A stretch of 64,000 nucleotides of DNA, taken from NCBI RefSeq assembly GCF_000143535.2, contig NC_037310.1:1302001-1366000 (forward strand), in the 5' to 3' direction. The notes under the pieces were generated by a model. It worked only from the letters and a program-made list of their open reading frames with translations. It was not told the origin of the DNA and did not search any database. Each line of letters opens with the position of its first letter. The stretch's first letter is position 1. This stretch comes from Botrytis cinerea B05.10 (taxonomy: Eukaryota > Ascomycota > Leotiomycetes > Helotiales > Sclerotiniaceae). The position numbers and the translations under genes are program-made. Of the stretch, positions 45,591 through 57,396 are shown one piece after another.

Positions 45591-46002
45591 ATGCAATTCA
45601 CTACCATCATCATCCCAACCATCCTCGCTCTTGCCTCCAACGTCAACGCTTGGTCACAGAATGCCGAGACTGGAGTTTGGACTGCAAACAACAACTACTA
45701 CAACATCCGCGGCTGTAAGTATCCAAATCCCCACCGCATCAGATTCGGATTCCTTCGAACCACTTGGGATACCAAAGTAACTAACTCAACTTCTTAGCTA
45801 CTGTCCACGAAGCTTGCACTGAGATGAACTCAGAGAACATTCGTCCAGGTGGATATCCTTGTGCTTACTGGACTAATGGTGTCGGAGGACTTCTCAACGG
45901 AAGTATGTATCCCGTTTTTGTTTCTTCATCTGTGTGAATGGATACTAACAAAATGCTACAGAGTGCAATTACCAAGGAAACTCGGTTCTTTGCATCGAGT
46001 AA
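45591..46002 (+). CDS. Small secreted cysteine-containing protein
   Basis: Predicted extracellular protein of unknown function. Model: exons 45591-45714, 45798-45902 and 45962-46002 (introns 83 and 59 nt, both GT..AG and in frame), 89 aa. Residues 1-20 form a signal peptide (MQFTTIIIPTILALASNVNA). The mature part of about 69 residues is rich in Asn, Gly, Tyr and Trp and has four Cys, in EACTEMN, YPCAYW, GKCNYQ and VLCIE, enough for two disulfides. No known domain is apparent. Size, secretion and cysteines are those of candidate effectors or surface-active proteins of plant-associated fungi, but nothing shows such a role. Three exons in 412 bases and a good TATA element make it a convincing gene despite its size. 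Confidence 0.82.
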
Positions 46003-48326
46003 GTGTGGATTGATGATTTGGTATTAGATCCGCAATCTTGAGTGTATATTATCCTGGACAGGAGTAGGGGTCTGAGGTGAGGATAGGAGTGGAGAGGAGA
46101 AGAGGTGATGTAGAGTGGAGTGATAGGTTGTCATCTGGGTCTTTAGGGCTTTCGCCCTTTGGCCTTTGCGTTCTCTTCGATTCAGCGTCTATTTCATCGT
46201 ATCATTTTCAGTATATAGATCAATAAAATAGAGTGGCCACTCATTCCTTGATTCCATCGATTCGGCGTTAGATGTTTTTGTGATCGGTTTCTTCCTCATA
46301 CATCTGATTAATTTGTGTATTTTTTTTTTTGCCTTGTGGTAAGTATAGCTATGAAGTTACTTGGTGTTATGAAGTTGTTACGTTCAATTTGCCATTTTCA
46401 TATTTATGCTTATTGACTTTTCCATTTCCATTCATTCTAGCCGTGATTAGCTGTTGGTACTTTTCGCTCGGTCGCGCTACTGGTATATATTTTTGTCTCA
46501 TCGTTTTTTGTTTTTTTGTTTTTTTGTTTGTTTTTTTGCATTCTCATAACTCTTGAATCTTGAATAAATAAACCATTTCACAAGAGCATTAAAGTTTCGG
46601 TTCTAAAATAAGCGTTAGTGACTGACAATGCATGATTTTACCGTTATATTCACCGAGGATCAATGTGGAAATGTAAGATCTTACTTGAGGGGTTAAGGGG
46701 CTAATTTTTAGCCGATATATTTATTTACGGGCCATAGATGTTCGAATACTGGGTTTGGTGATTAAGCGGGTGATTCTTTTCTTACTCGATGTGATCTATG
46801 CTAGATTTTACTACTAGTAAAATTAGGATGTTTATTAGTCCAGATTGTGATATTTCCACAATACACAATGTGATGATAATTTACAAATCATCCAATTCAT
46901 TCCTAACTGAAATTTTTTCTTCCAGCTCTTAAGACGTTTCGATATTTTTCAGAACTTGAACAATTTTGCCATGCAACATAGCCTCACACGGCGAAGAACC
47001 TTGTATCGTTGGACTACAACTTGTTAAATTAATAACACTGCATCGAACAAACGGGCACGATACGATGATGTCACAGGCTATTCTCTATATTCTGGAGAGC
47101 AAAGAAACTCTTGAGTATTCTGGCTGTATTCTACGAAAATCTGAAGATATCTGGACATGATGGCGTTGGGTTTAATCTATCGAGGCCGAAGAAAATAAAA
47201 ACACAATATTCGAACTACATTTCCTGCTTGGCCACACTTTAGGGTTTCTCCACCCATCGGAAGTAAAAGCTGGTGAAGTAGATTGGTAAATTCATATACG
47301 GGAGTTAGGAATAGTAAAGGAGCTTATATATACCATCATAGACAGATTAGCAGAATCGGCTAGGTCTTAAAATTTGAACAGGACAGAATTGCGGTATTTG
47401 AATTCTTGAAGCAGGAAAAGAGACATTTTTCTGCTGGGGAAATTTATAACTGAGATGGATATTGTGAGTGCGATTGTGGTGTCATCAGGTCTATTGATAT
47501 AATTAGATAGTCTAGTTCTATACAAAGCTATTTCTGTAGATCTAGTCGAATGAAAGAGATGAGCCGGAAGGTAGAAATATCTGTATATGCTCTATTATCC
47601 ATAGAGATTGAACCTCGCATTTTGGTGGCATGATCAGTAGTCGGATATATCTCAAGCTCGTTCTCCAGGTCGCTGATCGCTGTCGAAGATAGATTGGAAG
47701 ACGAGCGGGAGTTAATGGTTCAATTGCGGTTTTGATACAAGTCATATTTCCCATTCTTCTATTGAAGAGTGTTTGTTACATATTATGGAATTTTGAGGTG
47801 AGTGGGGAAAATCACATACACTTGTTGATCTAGAAATATTTTGCTGGGCGGGTCTTTGTGGTATGTCAATAAGATTTCGCTTGTTGTTGTACTGATGGCA
47901 AAAGAGCATTATGGTGCTATTTCCGAACTTGCAAGTTGGAAACGAGTATTTATGGATGGGGATGAGCACACGCAATATGTTTTCTAACGAGATAGTGTTA
48001 TATATAAGCTGAAAGAGATGGCTGTGACGAAAGTGATGGTTCAGCTGGAACTGATTCATTGTTTGAAACCAAGCTGTGTAGGCTACATAAGATTCTCCAC
48101 AGTACAAGTTACAGTCTAATAATCAAGAACTTGGGGATCATTGAAAATCTTCAATCGATTGCTAGTCTTTACAAATAGTAAATAGTTCCGCCCCTTCACC
48201 GGCCAATTCTCTCCCCTCTTGCAAAACTCTCCGTAGCCATCAATGCGTTTCATCATTCCTATCCTCCTCCCTCTGGTTCGTCAAGATCCAATTCCTTCAT
48301 TTTAGAAATAGCAATTTCACGCATAC
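46003..48326. other. Gene-poor stretch
   Basis: About 2.3 kb. It has a T-rich run with GTTTTTTT units at 46504-46540 and several short frames (46966-47160 plus, 47542-48107 minus) without family features. It should include the 3' UTRs of the two convergent flanking genes. Confidence 0.45.
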
Positions 48327-49610
48327 TTAATTCTCCACCCCCAAATCCCACGGCAAAACCGTGTCTTCTGTCCAGACCCCTCCTTTTGGTTTCCACTGCA
48401 AAAACAGTTAGTGTATATCCCAACAGCGGAAAGACTCGATGGACGAAACATAAGTTGAAATCATATCAACAAACTCTTCGCATACATCAATCAACCAATC
48501 TATCAATCACAAAAACCCCAAGACATAAAAAAACAGAACTTCAAGACCAAGGAACATATTACAGCATCAACCAACAAATCCCCAGCCTCCATGACCCAAG
48601 AAAATAAAGATGAAATCAAATAATAATAAAACTTACCATAGCATACTGTTCCTGCGGCAAACATTTATGACACAATTCCAGCCACTCCTCGCTCATATTC
48701 TCCTTGGTTCCATAAATACAATATTTGATCAGTGGTCTCCAACCATGTTTCTCGAGTAGGAATCTCGCTCCTTCTCTTCCTGCTCCACCTTCTGCTTCGC
48801 TCCAGCATCTTTTACTGTTAGCTTTATTTTCCAAAAATGAGAGTTTAGACGGACACGAAAAAATGAAAATGAAAAAAAAGTCTACACTAGAAGTAACGGG
48901 ATAAACCCTGAAGAAGAGGTTGAGAAATGAAGTTTGAAATCAGGGTATAGAATTAGGTACATAAGAGAGCTTGCAAAATTGGTTTTAAAAAAAATTGTTC
49001 ACATACTCCAAATTAAGTTCTCTAGCTTTATCCTCTCCGAATTGCATCAAGAGACTTGCTACGCCCTGACGACGGTAGGAGGGATGCGTGGCTAGGATAT
49101 TGAGAACTATTCGATTTCAATGATTAGCACCTCAGATCTCTCACACCACCTCACCCCAAACAAACAAACAAACAAACAAACAAACAAGACAAAAAAAATA
49201 GTCCACATACTCACACATCCCCTCCTCATCCAACTAGCCCTCGGCCTAAACGCCTGCGCCAACACAAAATTCGCAAATTCTCTCCCCTCCCCCTCCGGCC
49301 ACCACGCCGCCTCAATCTTCGGCATCGGCTTCGGAAAAATATTCTTCTCGTTAACTAGCCAATTCGCCGCGCCGACAATCTCTCCACTTGCACTATCATG
49401 AACAGTAATCCAATGACTACCCGGTGTATGCGTGTGGTTCTTCCAAAACAATTCTTGGGAGAGTTTGAGCGCGGTGGAATGGTCGGGCGCAGAGGGCGTT
49501 TGGATCGCGACAAAGGGCCGGTAGGGCGTGCGGTTGGCTTTTTGGACGAGTAGTGCTATGCTGTTGATTTCGTCGCGGGTGTGCGCTTCGGTTATGGTGA
49601 AGGGGGGCAT
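48327..49610 (-). CDS. GNAT-family N-acetyltransferase
   Basis: Acetyl-CoA dependent acetyltransferase of unknown substrate. Model on the minus strand: exons 49610-49217, 49106-49007, 48808-48637 and 48395-48327, introns 110, 198 and 241 nt, 244 aa. Exon 1 starts MPPFTITEAHTRDEI and includes GSHWITVHDSASGEIVGAANWLV, the second and third strands of the fold. Exon 2 carries the cofactor motif in ILATHPSYRRQGVASLLM, where RRQGVA is the Q/R-x-x-G-x-G/A loop. Exon 3 gives GGAGREGARFLLEKHGWR, the usual C-terminal helix and strand. The last exon encodes WKPKGGVWTEDTVLPWD and the stop. Introns here are longer than elsewhere, and intron 1 contains a CAAA microsatellite. The first donor is chosen for frame (GTGTGA); an adjacent GTGAGT would shift it. 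Confidence 0.82.
49157..49187. repeat. CAAA microsatellite inside an intron
   Basis: Seven to eight tandem CAAA units within the first intron of the acetyltransferase gene (as TTTG on its sense strand). Confidence 0.9.
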
Positions 49611-50219
49611 TTTTGGGGATGAGATGGAGATGGAGATGTTGAGCTAGTGTCGTGAGTTGGGAAGTTGAGCACTTACTTCATCTCTTCTGGTTCATGAGTG
49701 AAAATGCTTGAGATTCGGAAAGATATGTATTTTATATCTCATATCTTGCACCTCGACCACCTCGTGATTGTGAGTATGTAACTGTTGGTCCCCGCTGTTG
49801 GTTGGTCTGACATACATCGGAAATTTCACCTTCTTACAATTGTAGCTCAAAAAAGCCAAGCCTTATCTATTCCCACGGTATCTAATCTCTAGCTTCCTTA
49901 TTTGGATAAACGTAACAAGATTATGTGTTGGAGATACGTATATCGTGAGAAAATCAATGTTTGTTCTTGAGATATTGTTTCTCGCGGAATTGTGGGAAGA
50001 CATCTACCTAAAGATGGAACATTATTTTATTGGCATTACCAAACCTAAATAATGTTCAATAAACTTACAGTTGTAAAAGAAGAATTTTTCAAGTCGGCTG
50101 AAAACAACCAGGTCATCCATCCCTTTACACTGTCGAGTAACTCCAGCTAAAAGTGATCAATTGAAGAGCCAGATGAACCAACAGCCCACAGACTAAAGGC
50201 CCCTTCGCCTACCAAATCC
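49611..50219. other. Divergent intergenic region
   Basis: About 600 bases between the acetyltransferase gene and the broken MFS gene; presumably both promoters. No distinctive element seen. Confidence 0.5.
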
Positions 50220-51661
50220 ATGGACGAACCCAATATCGTAGACTTCGATGGCCCGGACGATCCAGCAAACCCTTTGAACTGGAGCCCACGCTACAAATGG
50301 TCCACGGTTGCAATTCTTTCCATGATGAATCTAATGGTGTATATCTAAACTATCAAGAACCTTCCACTCACTAACCCATCTCTAGAAATCTAGGAACCAT
50401 CATCGTGGCACCTGCAGCCCGGCAAATCCTAGCAGACTTTCATGAAAGCAGCGGACTATACTCTACAATCTTAATTTCCATCTGAGAGCTAGGCGAAATT
50501 CTCGTTCCTCTGATCACCGCGCCTCTCGCAGAGCTTTATGGGAAGTTGCTCATATACAATATAGCCAACATTCTCTTCATCATTTTCTCGATCGGATCAG
50601 CGACCAGTACTAACATCCAAATGCTTATTGCATTTCGATGTTTAAGTGGTTTGATGGTTGCGTCTACAACACTCAATAATGGAACGATAGGTGACATGTT
50701 TCCTCCCGAGCAGCGTGGAGGTGCTATATCTCTTATAAGTCTCTGTCCACTACTAGGCATCATCGCCGGGCCAATTATCGGAGGATATCTCACAGCTGCA
50801 GCGGGATGGCGCTGGACATTCTGAATCATCACGATCGCAACCGGGGTAGTGCAAATAGGATTTTTGTTCCTGAGAGAAACACACAAAGTAACCATTCTCC
50901 AAAGAAAGACGAAGCGGTTAAGAAAAGAAACGGGAAATATGACCCTGCGATCCAAATACGCGAGCGATCTTTCCAAAGGCGAACTTTTCCGAACCGCCGC
51001 TTTGAGACCGGTAAAAATGCTTCTCTTCTCTCCAATTATCCTCATCATTTGTCTGTACGCAGCAGTCATCTACGGATGGCTCTATCTCGTAATGACGACA
51101 CTGACCGAGATTTTCGAGTCCCAATTTCAAGTATCGCAAGGACCAGTCGGACTCACCTTCATCGGAATAGGAATCGGGATGTTTATTGGAGCCATGAGCT
51201 GTCGAATCCTCTTAGACAAATGGGCGATTCGAGCCGCAGCTGGGGGTGAGATAAAACCCGAGTATAGACTACCTGTTATGGTTCTTGGTGGTATCATTCT
51301 CCCCATCGGATTTTTCATCTACGGATGGACAGCCGAAAAACACATCCAATACGTGGTCCCGATTTTGGGTACGGCAATCATATCTTGTGGATTGGTACTT
51401 ACGACTCTTCCGTGCGTCGCATATCTTGTAGATGCATATACACAGCATGCAGTATCTGCGATGGCAGTTATGATCGTGCTACGAAATGTGGCGGGTACGG
51501 TGCTTCCTTTAGCTGGGCCGCCCCTATATGGAAAACTTGGGCTGGGATGGGGCAATTCTGTTTTAGGATTTATTGCGTTGGCTTTTGTTCCTATACCATT
51601 ATTGCTGGTGAAATTTGGAGAGAGAATCAGAACAAGTAAGAGGTTTGAGATGAGCATATAG
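50220..51661 (+). pseudogene. MFS transporter gene with two in-frame TGA codons
   Basis: Drug:H+ antiporter-type major facilitator, about 465 codons. Exon 1 50220-50338, intron 50339-50385 (47 nt, CTAAC branch), then one frame to the stop ending at 51661. That frame is interrupted by TGA at 50483-50485 and again at 50822-50824. Both fall where relatives have Trp: the contexts are LISI-stop-ELGEILVPL and WRWTF-stop-IITIATG. Apart from these the frame is intact, with about 12 hydrophobic segments, the loop GLMVASTTLNNGTIGDMFPPEQRGGA and a normal C-terminus; there are no frameshifts or deletions. No intron with usable GT..AG removes either TGA. This looks like a young pseudogene, or sequence errors at two places. 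If functional in other strains, the role would be export of small molecules. Confidence 0.8.
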
Positions 51662-51890
51662 ATGGTGAGTTAAGGACGTGGTAAGATGAGAGAATAAGAA
51701 CCATTAAGAGATTTGAGTTGAACATATAAATAATAAGCTAAGGGCGTGGCAAGACAAGACGGAATACAAAGTTTGGGTTTTGTTAGAGGTGGAGATGGAT
51801 ATTTTCAGTCGTTCTTAGTATTGTTTCTCCGTTCATAATGGCAGTCCATTTCTCTTCTCTTCTTGTCTTTTCTTTTCTTTTCTTTGCTCT

Positions 51891-51970
51891 AATCCAATCC
51901 AATCCAATCCCAGACTCAAACAAGTCAAGTCAAGTCAAGTCAAGTCAAGTCAAGTCAAGTCAAGTCAAGT
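51891..51970. repeat. AATCC and CAAGT pentanucleotide repeats
   Basis: Four AATCC units (51891-51910) and, after ten bases, ten perfect CAAGT units (51921-51970). A TTTTC-type run precedes them at about 51865-51885. Pentanucleotide arrays of this length are prone to slippage. Confidence 0.95.
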
Positions 51971-52040
51971 CGAAAGAGCACACACCCACGCACCCCTCCC
52001 TCATCCACGAATCCGCATAGTCCCACGCGCAGGCGCCCAC

Positions 52041-52120
52041 ATACCACACCATACCACACCACACCATACCACACCACACCATACCATACCATACCATACC
52101 ATGCCATACCATACCATACC
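52041..52120. repeat. ACCAT/ACCAC pentanucleotide repeat
   Basis: About 16 five-base units, mixing ATACC and ACACC (CCATA/CCACA), directly after the CAAGT block. Confidence 0.9.
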
Positions 52121-53273
52121 CTCGCAGTATCCAGAATCTAACTGCTACAAGATATGAGAAGCTCTCGATCTCGTAGAACAATCATTCTTTAATAGGGAGG
52201 AGAAATATAAATATAATAGATCTAATGATAATAATAATATAGCACATGATGATTTTATGTAGACGTAGATATAAATATAGATATAAATATAATAAATATC
52301 ACGAAAGAATCTCAAGCATTTTCCAAGTACCAAAAAAATCTCCAAATAGCTATACAAAACAAGCACATAATCTATCTACACCCACGGATTCCATAACATC
52401 TAGAGCACTTGCCAAGACGACACCCTCCCTTATAGAGATAAAGAGCAAATAAAGTGATACACTAACCAGATAGATGACCCAAAACCCGCAGAATATACTC
52501 TACCCACTCATCATTTTACATTCCCAAATTTCAAAAATCAATTCATGAATCATATAATTTCATTATATTGAGTGGCAACAAAACTATCACTACCTATTTC
52601 TTCCGCCATCTACTCATCTACTCATCTGCCTCTCCATCAAATTCAATCAATTCCACTCAATCCATCACTATCTCGTTCCATTTCAAACCTCCCCTCCACT
52701 CATTCGCTCGGCTAAGTCCTTAGTGAGAAAGTCACCTCCTATAATTATCTCCTTCATATATGTGCCATTTAGCCGAATACCCCTCCTGAACATCTCCCTT
52801 TCACTCCTCAAAATAATGCTTAGCCCCACCCTCGCCCTCAGACCATGCTCCCTCCGCGTTCAAATGCAGAGATCATCAATGCTATATAAAAAAAACTTCG
52901 AACACAAAGATATTTCTTTTTCCCTCAAAACATGATAAAATAAAAAGAAACCAGCAAACGCCATTCATTATTTAGAGTGATGAAACGCCGTGCCTCGCAT
53001 GCAACGTATCGCGAAAAAAAGCAAGGCATTTTGCCCAATTCATTCAAGTCTTATCCTGCGAGATCTATATCACGCCTTTCTATATCGACAGCTATGCCCA
53101 CAACCAACAGTATATCTCTGCTAATACAGTCCGGATCATACTGTTCACGTTAATCTCCAGACTCGGCTTCTTTCAAGGTCCCAACCAATAACTATTAGAC
53201 ATCAAAACTAATTGGCGTGCCTGCAAAGCTGTTTGCTTTCCCTCCTCAAACTCGGGAAATCTTCTATCGCTCT

Positions 53274-55409
53274 TCACATTATTACACACTCCTTCTCATC
53301 TTTCCCCGGTTTGTCGACTGCCGATGCACTTTTCTTAATCTTGGCCGCATTTCTAGGTGGGGCCACTTCCATCGGTGTACCTCCCGATGCTGCTGCTCGG
53401 ATTTTGGCAAGTCGGTGTTTCGCACGCTCATCGCCAGATGCGGCAGCTTTAACGTACAAAACGTTAGCTTCCAGCGGATCGCGTCGACAACCAATACCCA
53501 TCTCTGTGAAGTATGCCACAGCATACTCTGCCTTGACAAGACCTATCATATGATTAATTTAAGATCGATGAATGAATAATGTAGAACACATACCCGTGTC
53601 AGCAGCTCGTCGTGCCCACTCATATGCCTCATTCTCATCTTTTTCGAGCACCGGTTCAGCACCAATCAGATACCAAGCACATAACGCCATCATAGCCTCG
53701 GGATTACCAGCCTCCGCAGCTCCGTTATAGAAATGCACACTTAAAGCAGGATCTCGAGGACACGAAAGCTTTCCATGTTCATATGCTTGGCCTAGTTTGA
53801 AAGAAGCATCGGCGTTTCCTAACTCTGCGGCTTGAGTAAAAAGTTCAGCCGCATAGGCTTCATCCTTGAAAAGATCTTCTCCATAGCCATTCTCGTAGAG
53901 CATTCCAAGATGATATGGCGCGGAATTGTACTGAGCATCAGCCGATTCAGTGGCTCGTTTTAGCCATTTAAGACCCTCCTTGTATCGGTCAAAGCCGAGG
54001 TCGCCAGAGAGACAAGCTCGACCAAGACGAGTCATCGCACCGGGATGATTTTTAGCTGCTGCTGCTCGATAAAATTGCACTGCCTTTGCAGCGTCAGCTC
54101 TACAGCCCCACCCAAATTCATAGCACAACGCAGCTCGGTAGCCAGACTCAGCATGACCGTGCTTGCTTGCTGAAACAAATAATGAAAAGGCAGTATGGAG
54201 ATCTGGTTTTCCTTTATTGAACAGCCCAGAAGAGAAGCCATCAGCTAGATAATATTGTGCAAATGGATACCCTCGGTCGGCCAGTTTTTGTAGAATACTC
54301 TTGGCTTCGCGCAGTAGGTTCTGTGGAGTGGCAGGTTCACTCTCTATGTAAGGGCTATTGCGACCAGGTTTCGGGCTCGCTTTGCGTGGAGTGTCTTCTT
54401 CTACGTTTAGACCAGCCTCTTGAGCTGCTTGTATTAAAAATATAGCAAAAGAGTATTGTATCTCTGAACTACTCGATTTTTTGGCGTTTTGCCGATACAT
54501 CTCTAACGTCTTCTGTGCGCTCAGTAACGACGCATTTGATCCTACAACCGTCCTCAGCTGCGAATTATCCAGTGAAATTGGACCCGGTGCATGTTGTCTC
54601 GTGTAGGGCATGTTAGCAAGGTCGATATACGACATTGGCCTATCATGAGACCTCCCCGAGTTAGCGGATCCCGTACGCCAAGTTGGTGAGTTGGGCCCAT
54701 TGACAGGTGAACGAGTTCTACCACCCAGGTCAGAATACGCAGATAATGGTCTTTGGCTTGAATTATTAGAAGAATGTCTGGCATATGAGCTAGGGGTTAA
54801 GTGGCGATTTGTCGAAGATCCTGCTTCCATGAAATCCGTTGAACCTGTGCCGATGGGCATAGAAGCCCGATGATTTGGAGTTTTGGGGGCCTGGTGGTAA
54901 TATTGCAATTGAGGCACTGGTTGCTCATGCGCACCAGGTTCATTTTCATCGATCCGTTCAGGAATTGCATTTCCAAATCGGTTTCGGTGGGCTGAAGAGG
55001 TCTCAGATGAAGTTCTTGATGCTGAAGAAGATTCCCCAGACATCCTCAGTTCTGATTGTTGGGAAGGCTCTATAATAGTTGCGGGCGCCGGCGGTGGTGT
55101 TCGGTATGGCATTTCAGCAGAAACAGGTAGAAACAATTCGGACCGCTGAGAACTCTCATTCTCCTGAGTTTTGAATGCTTCCTCATCGTTCCCGATCTGC
55201 GACTGACGAGACTGACGTTGGATATTGAGTTTAGTGGGAGTCATTGGTGATCCTTGTATTCTTCCAGCGGGAGGTGATGGTGGTACTGACTTTCGCCCAG
55301 TATTATTCTCTTTTGAGCTTTCACCGTCAAAATAACCCGCAGGGGATCCTTTGGGGGAAGCCATTCTGAAGCCTTCTGAGCCAGGGGGGGTTGCAACTTG
55401 GGCTGGCAT
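53274..55409 (-). CDS. Chitin synthase activator, Skt5/Chs4 type (Sel1 repeats, CaaX)
   Basis: Activator and membrane-targeting partner of the Chs3-type (class IV) chitin synthase. Model on the minus strand: exon 1 55409-53594, intron 53593-53543 (51 nt), exon 2 53542-53274, 694 aa. Residues 1-300 are Ser/Pro-rich and disordered. From about 380 to 655 there are Sel1-like repeats, for example YPFAQYYLADGFSSG, AESGYRAALCYEFGWG, PGAMTRLGRACLSGDLG, APYHLGMLYENGYG, ADASFKLGQAYEHGKL, PEAMMALCAWYLIG and AEYAVAYFTEMGIG. The basic tail ends KKSASAVDKPGKDEKE-CVIM; CVIM is a CaaX box with Met last, pointing to farnesylation, as known for yeast Chs4. The intron joins ADTG to LVKAEYAV inside a repeat. The ATG at 55409 is the first; MASPKGSP at residue 17 could be an alternative start. 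The class IV chitin synthase gene lies 4.9 kb away, divergently oriented. Confidence 0.92.
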
Positions 55410-56218
55410 GGTCAAGTTTCGTATTGCTCGACCGTTGACCCGCTGTTCGATACTTCTCCACCCAAACTCTACTGGATGAGGTTAGAAGATTCTTTCTGAT
55501 ATATCTCCGCACTTTCCGGATATCAAGAAGTTGCGCTGCAATAGTGTGATCGGTCGGTACCGAGGTAGGAGGGGAAGGGTGCGATATATGGCGAGCGAGC
55601 GAGAGTTTCTTGTATGCCGGGTTTTCTCAGGTGCGTGTGCAATCGTAAATGCTGGAGATGCGAGGCAAACGAGTGTGGTAGATCGAGGGCTTTCAAAAAA
55701 GAAAACGGTTTGGTCTATGTAAAAGGTGAATCAGTACTGAGTAATAAGATGGTATCCCCGATCTCTATATGGAGATTATTTGAATGCACAATGTAAGATC
55801 TTACCGGTATTACCTGCACAAAACCGTATGATGAAATGATCAAAGTTTGTAGTCTTCCGTTAGAGTCCCACGCCAAAGTGATTTGATTTGAACACAAAGG
55901 AGAACGAATGTATCCGTGGCGGCAGCCTTTATTCTTGTTGGTTTCGGAGCATCCAAGGGCAAGTGAATAATATTTTAGGATTATACCCCTGTCGCAACCC
56001 TAGGAATTATTTATGCCCCCCGCGAGTACGATGTACTAAGGTAGTATTTGGGTAGTATTTGGTGGGTTGACACACGAAATACAAGTCGAGGTGCGGCTGA
56101 TGCTCTGGATGGATGTCTTTCACATAGGGAGTGGTTTTCTTGTTGACAATGCGAGAGAGGGAAGAGGAGAATCTGGAATTGACCCTCAGTGTCCGACGGG
56201 CGGCTCGGCCTGGGCTGG

Positions 56219-56252
56219 CTTGACTTGACTTGACGTGACGTGACTTGACGTG
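56219..56252. repeat. TGACT/TGACG pentanucleotide repeat
   Basis: About seven units of TGACT or TGACG. TGACT is the complement frame of the CAAGT array at 51921-51970, so two related pentamer arrays lie on either side of the Skt5-type gene in opposite orientation. Confidence 0.8.
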
Positions 56253-56962
56253 AACTCGATTGGATTGAGTTTCGCGCGAGGGGAGAGAGGAATGAAGATG
56301 CAATATGCAGGAATGCTGTTGTCGCACGCACGTCAGAACGAGAAACTCTTTCTCAACAGACTCGACCCTTCTTTCTCGGCCCCGGGAATCACCAGTACCC
56401 GTTCGTTAGCCCTGGACGGAGTATGGTGCGATTAGGTGCAGTCGGGGGGTGCCACTTCTTATTGGGAGCATTTATTGCACTGGACCGTCATTCGCATTCT
56501 TATAACAATCTCCCGTCGTCAATTCTCCATAAAAGAGTGATTGATAATTATGATGATAGTCGACCTTGACGTCCCCGCTTTCCTCTACTTTGCACATCAC
56601 TCGACTTAGACTTTCTCCCAAATACTTAATTATTACTCAAAGAGGAAGGGACCAGATCTAAAAGTTTCAAAGCGGAACCTCGCTCCCTCGCTAGCCAAGT
56701 CGGTATTACGTTGCTTTGGGCCCATCTGATGCGATTTGATCTTACAGGACGACGCTCGCAGTGCATCCATCCATCGTAGTCCATTAGCTCGCAATGCCAT
56801 ACCCACTTTCCCTTTCCTTTGCCTTCCTTTCCTTGCCTTGCCTCGTACTGTGTAGTCATTCTTCCCTGAGCATTGTCCGTGTGGAAGAGTGGAAAAAGGA
56901 AAAGAAAAAAAGCAGCAGAGGCGGTTAAGCGTCAAAAAGGGAGTTGAGCTGCGGGGAAAAAT

Positions 56963-56989
56963 CCCTTCCTTCCTTCCTTCCTTCCTTCC
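56963..56989. repeat. CTTC microsatellite
   Basis: About six tandem CTTC (TTCC) units. Confidence 0.9.
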
Positions 56990-57186
56990 AGTTCCAATCC
57001 CATTCTTAGCACAGCGCACACCCATCCATCGTACATGGCATGAAAAAGTCGACAGGATCCTGGCCGTGAAACCTTTCCTAATGCATCCCAAGATGTCGGT
57101 TTGGAAGATCCGGGGTTTCTTGTGGCCGGTGTACGCTGTCTTCCGACGAATGGCCCGTTAGCAGTTTTCTGACAGATTACATTACA

Positions 57187-57240
57187 TGTCTGTCTGTGTG
57201 TGTGTCTGTCTGTCTGTCTGTGTGTGCGTCTGTGTGTGTG
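57187..57240. repeat. TG and CTGT mixed microsatellite
   Basis: Alternating runs of TG and CTGT over 54 bases. Confidence 0.9.
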
Positions 57241-57368
57241 TTCATGTTATGTGTTATGTTATACAGCAGTGCATTGCGGGCATTAACGATGCCTGGTCGA
57301 CTTAATCCCTTCATGGACATTGGATACGTTTTATTCGGTGCGACTCTCCCAAGCACTCTCATCCCATG

Positions 57369-57396
57369 AATGCTTAATGCTTAATGCTTAATGCTT
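57369..57396. repeat. 7-bp tandem repeat, four copies
   Basis: Four perfect copies of AATGCTT. Confidence 0.9.

Larger units (their letters stand above)
51662..53273. other. Repeat-rich intergenic region
   Basis: About 1.6 kb with stacked short tandem repeats (51864-52120), AT-rich ATAAATATA-type sequence at 52205-52295 and no gene. The 3' UTR of the Skt5-type gene enters from the right. Confidence 0.55.

Noticed and set aside
50483..50824. Selenocysteine or TGA-as-Trp decoding in the MFS gene
   Set aside because: Filamentous ascomycetes lack selenoprotein decoding, and TGA is used as a normal stop elsewhere in this window, for example in the FYVE-RING and Skt5-type genes.
50220..51661. RIP as cause of the two TGA codons
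   Set aside because: Each change is C to T before C on the complementary strand, not before A, and the rest of the gene shows no AT shift.
51891..52120. CRISPR-like repeat array
   Set aside because: Units are five bases in direct tandem without spacers; this is microsatellite DNA in a eukaryotic genome.
56633..57091. 152-codon minus-strand frame in the chitin-gene spacer
   Set aside because: It is driven by simple repeats (CTTC, GGAA runs) and has no family resemblance.
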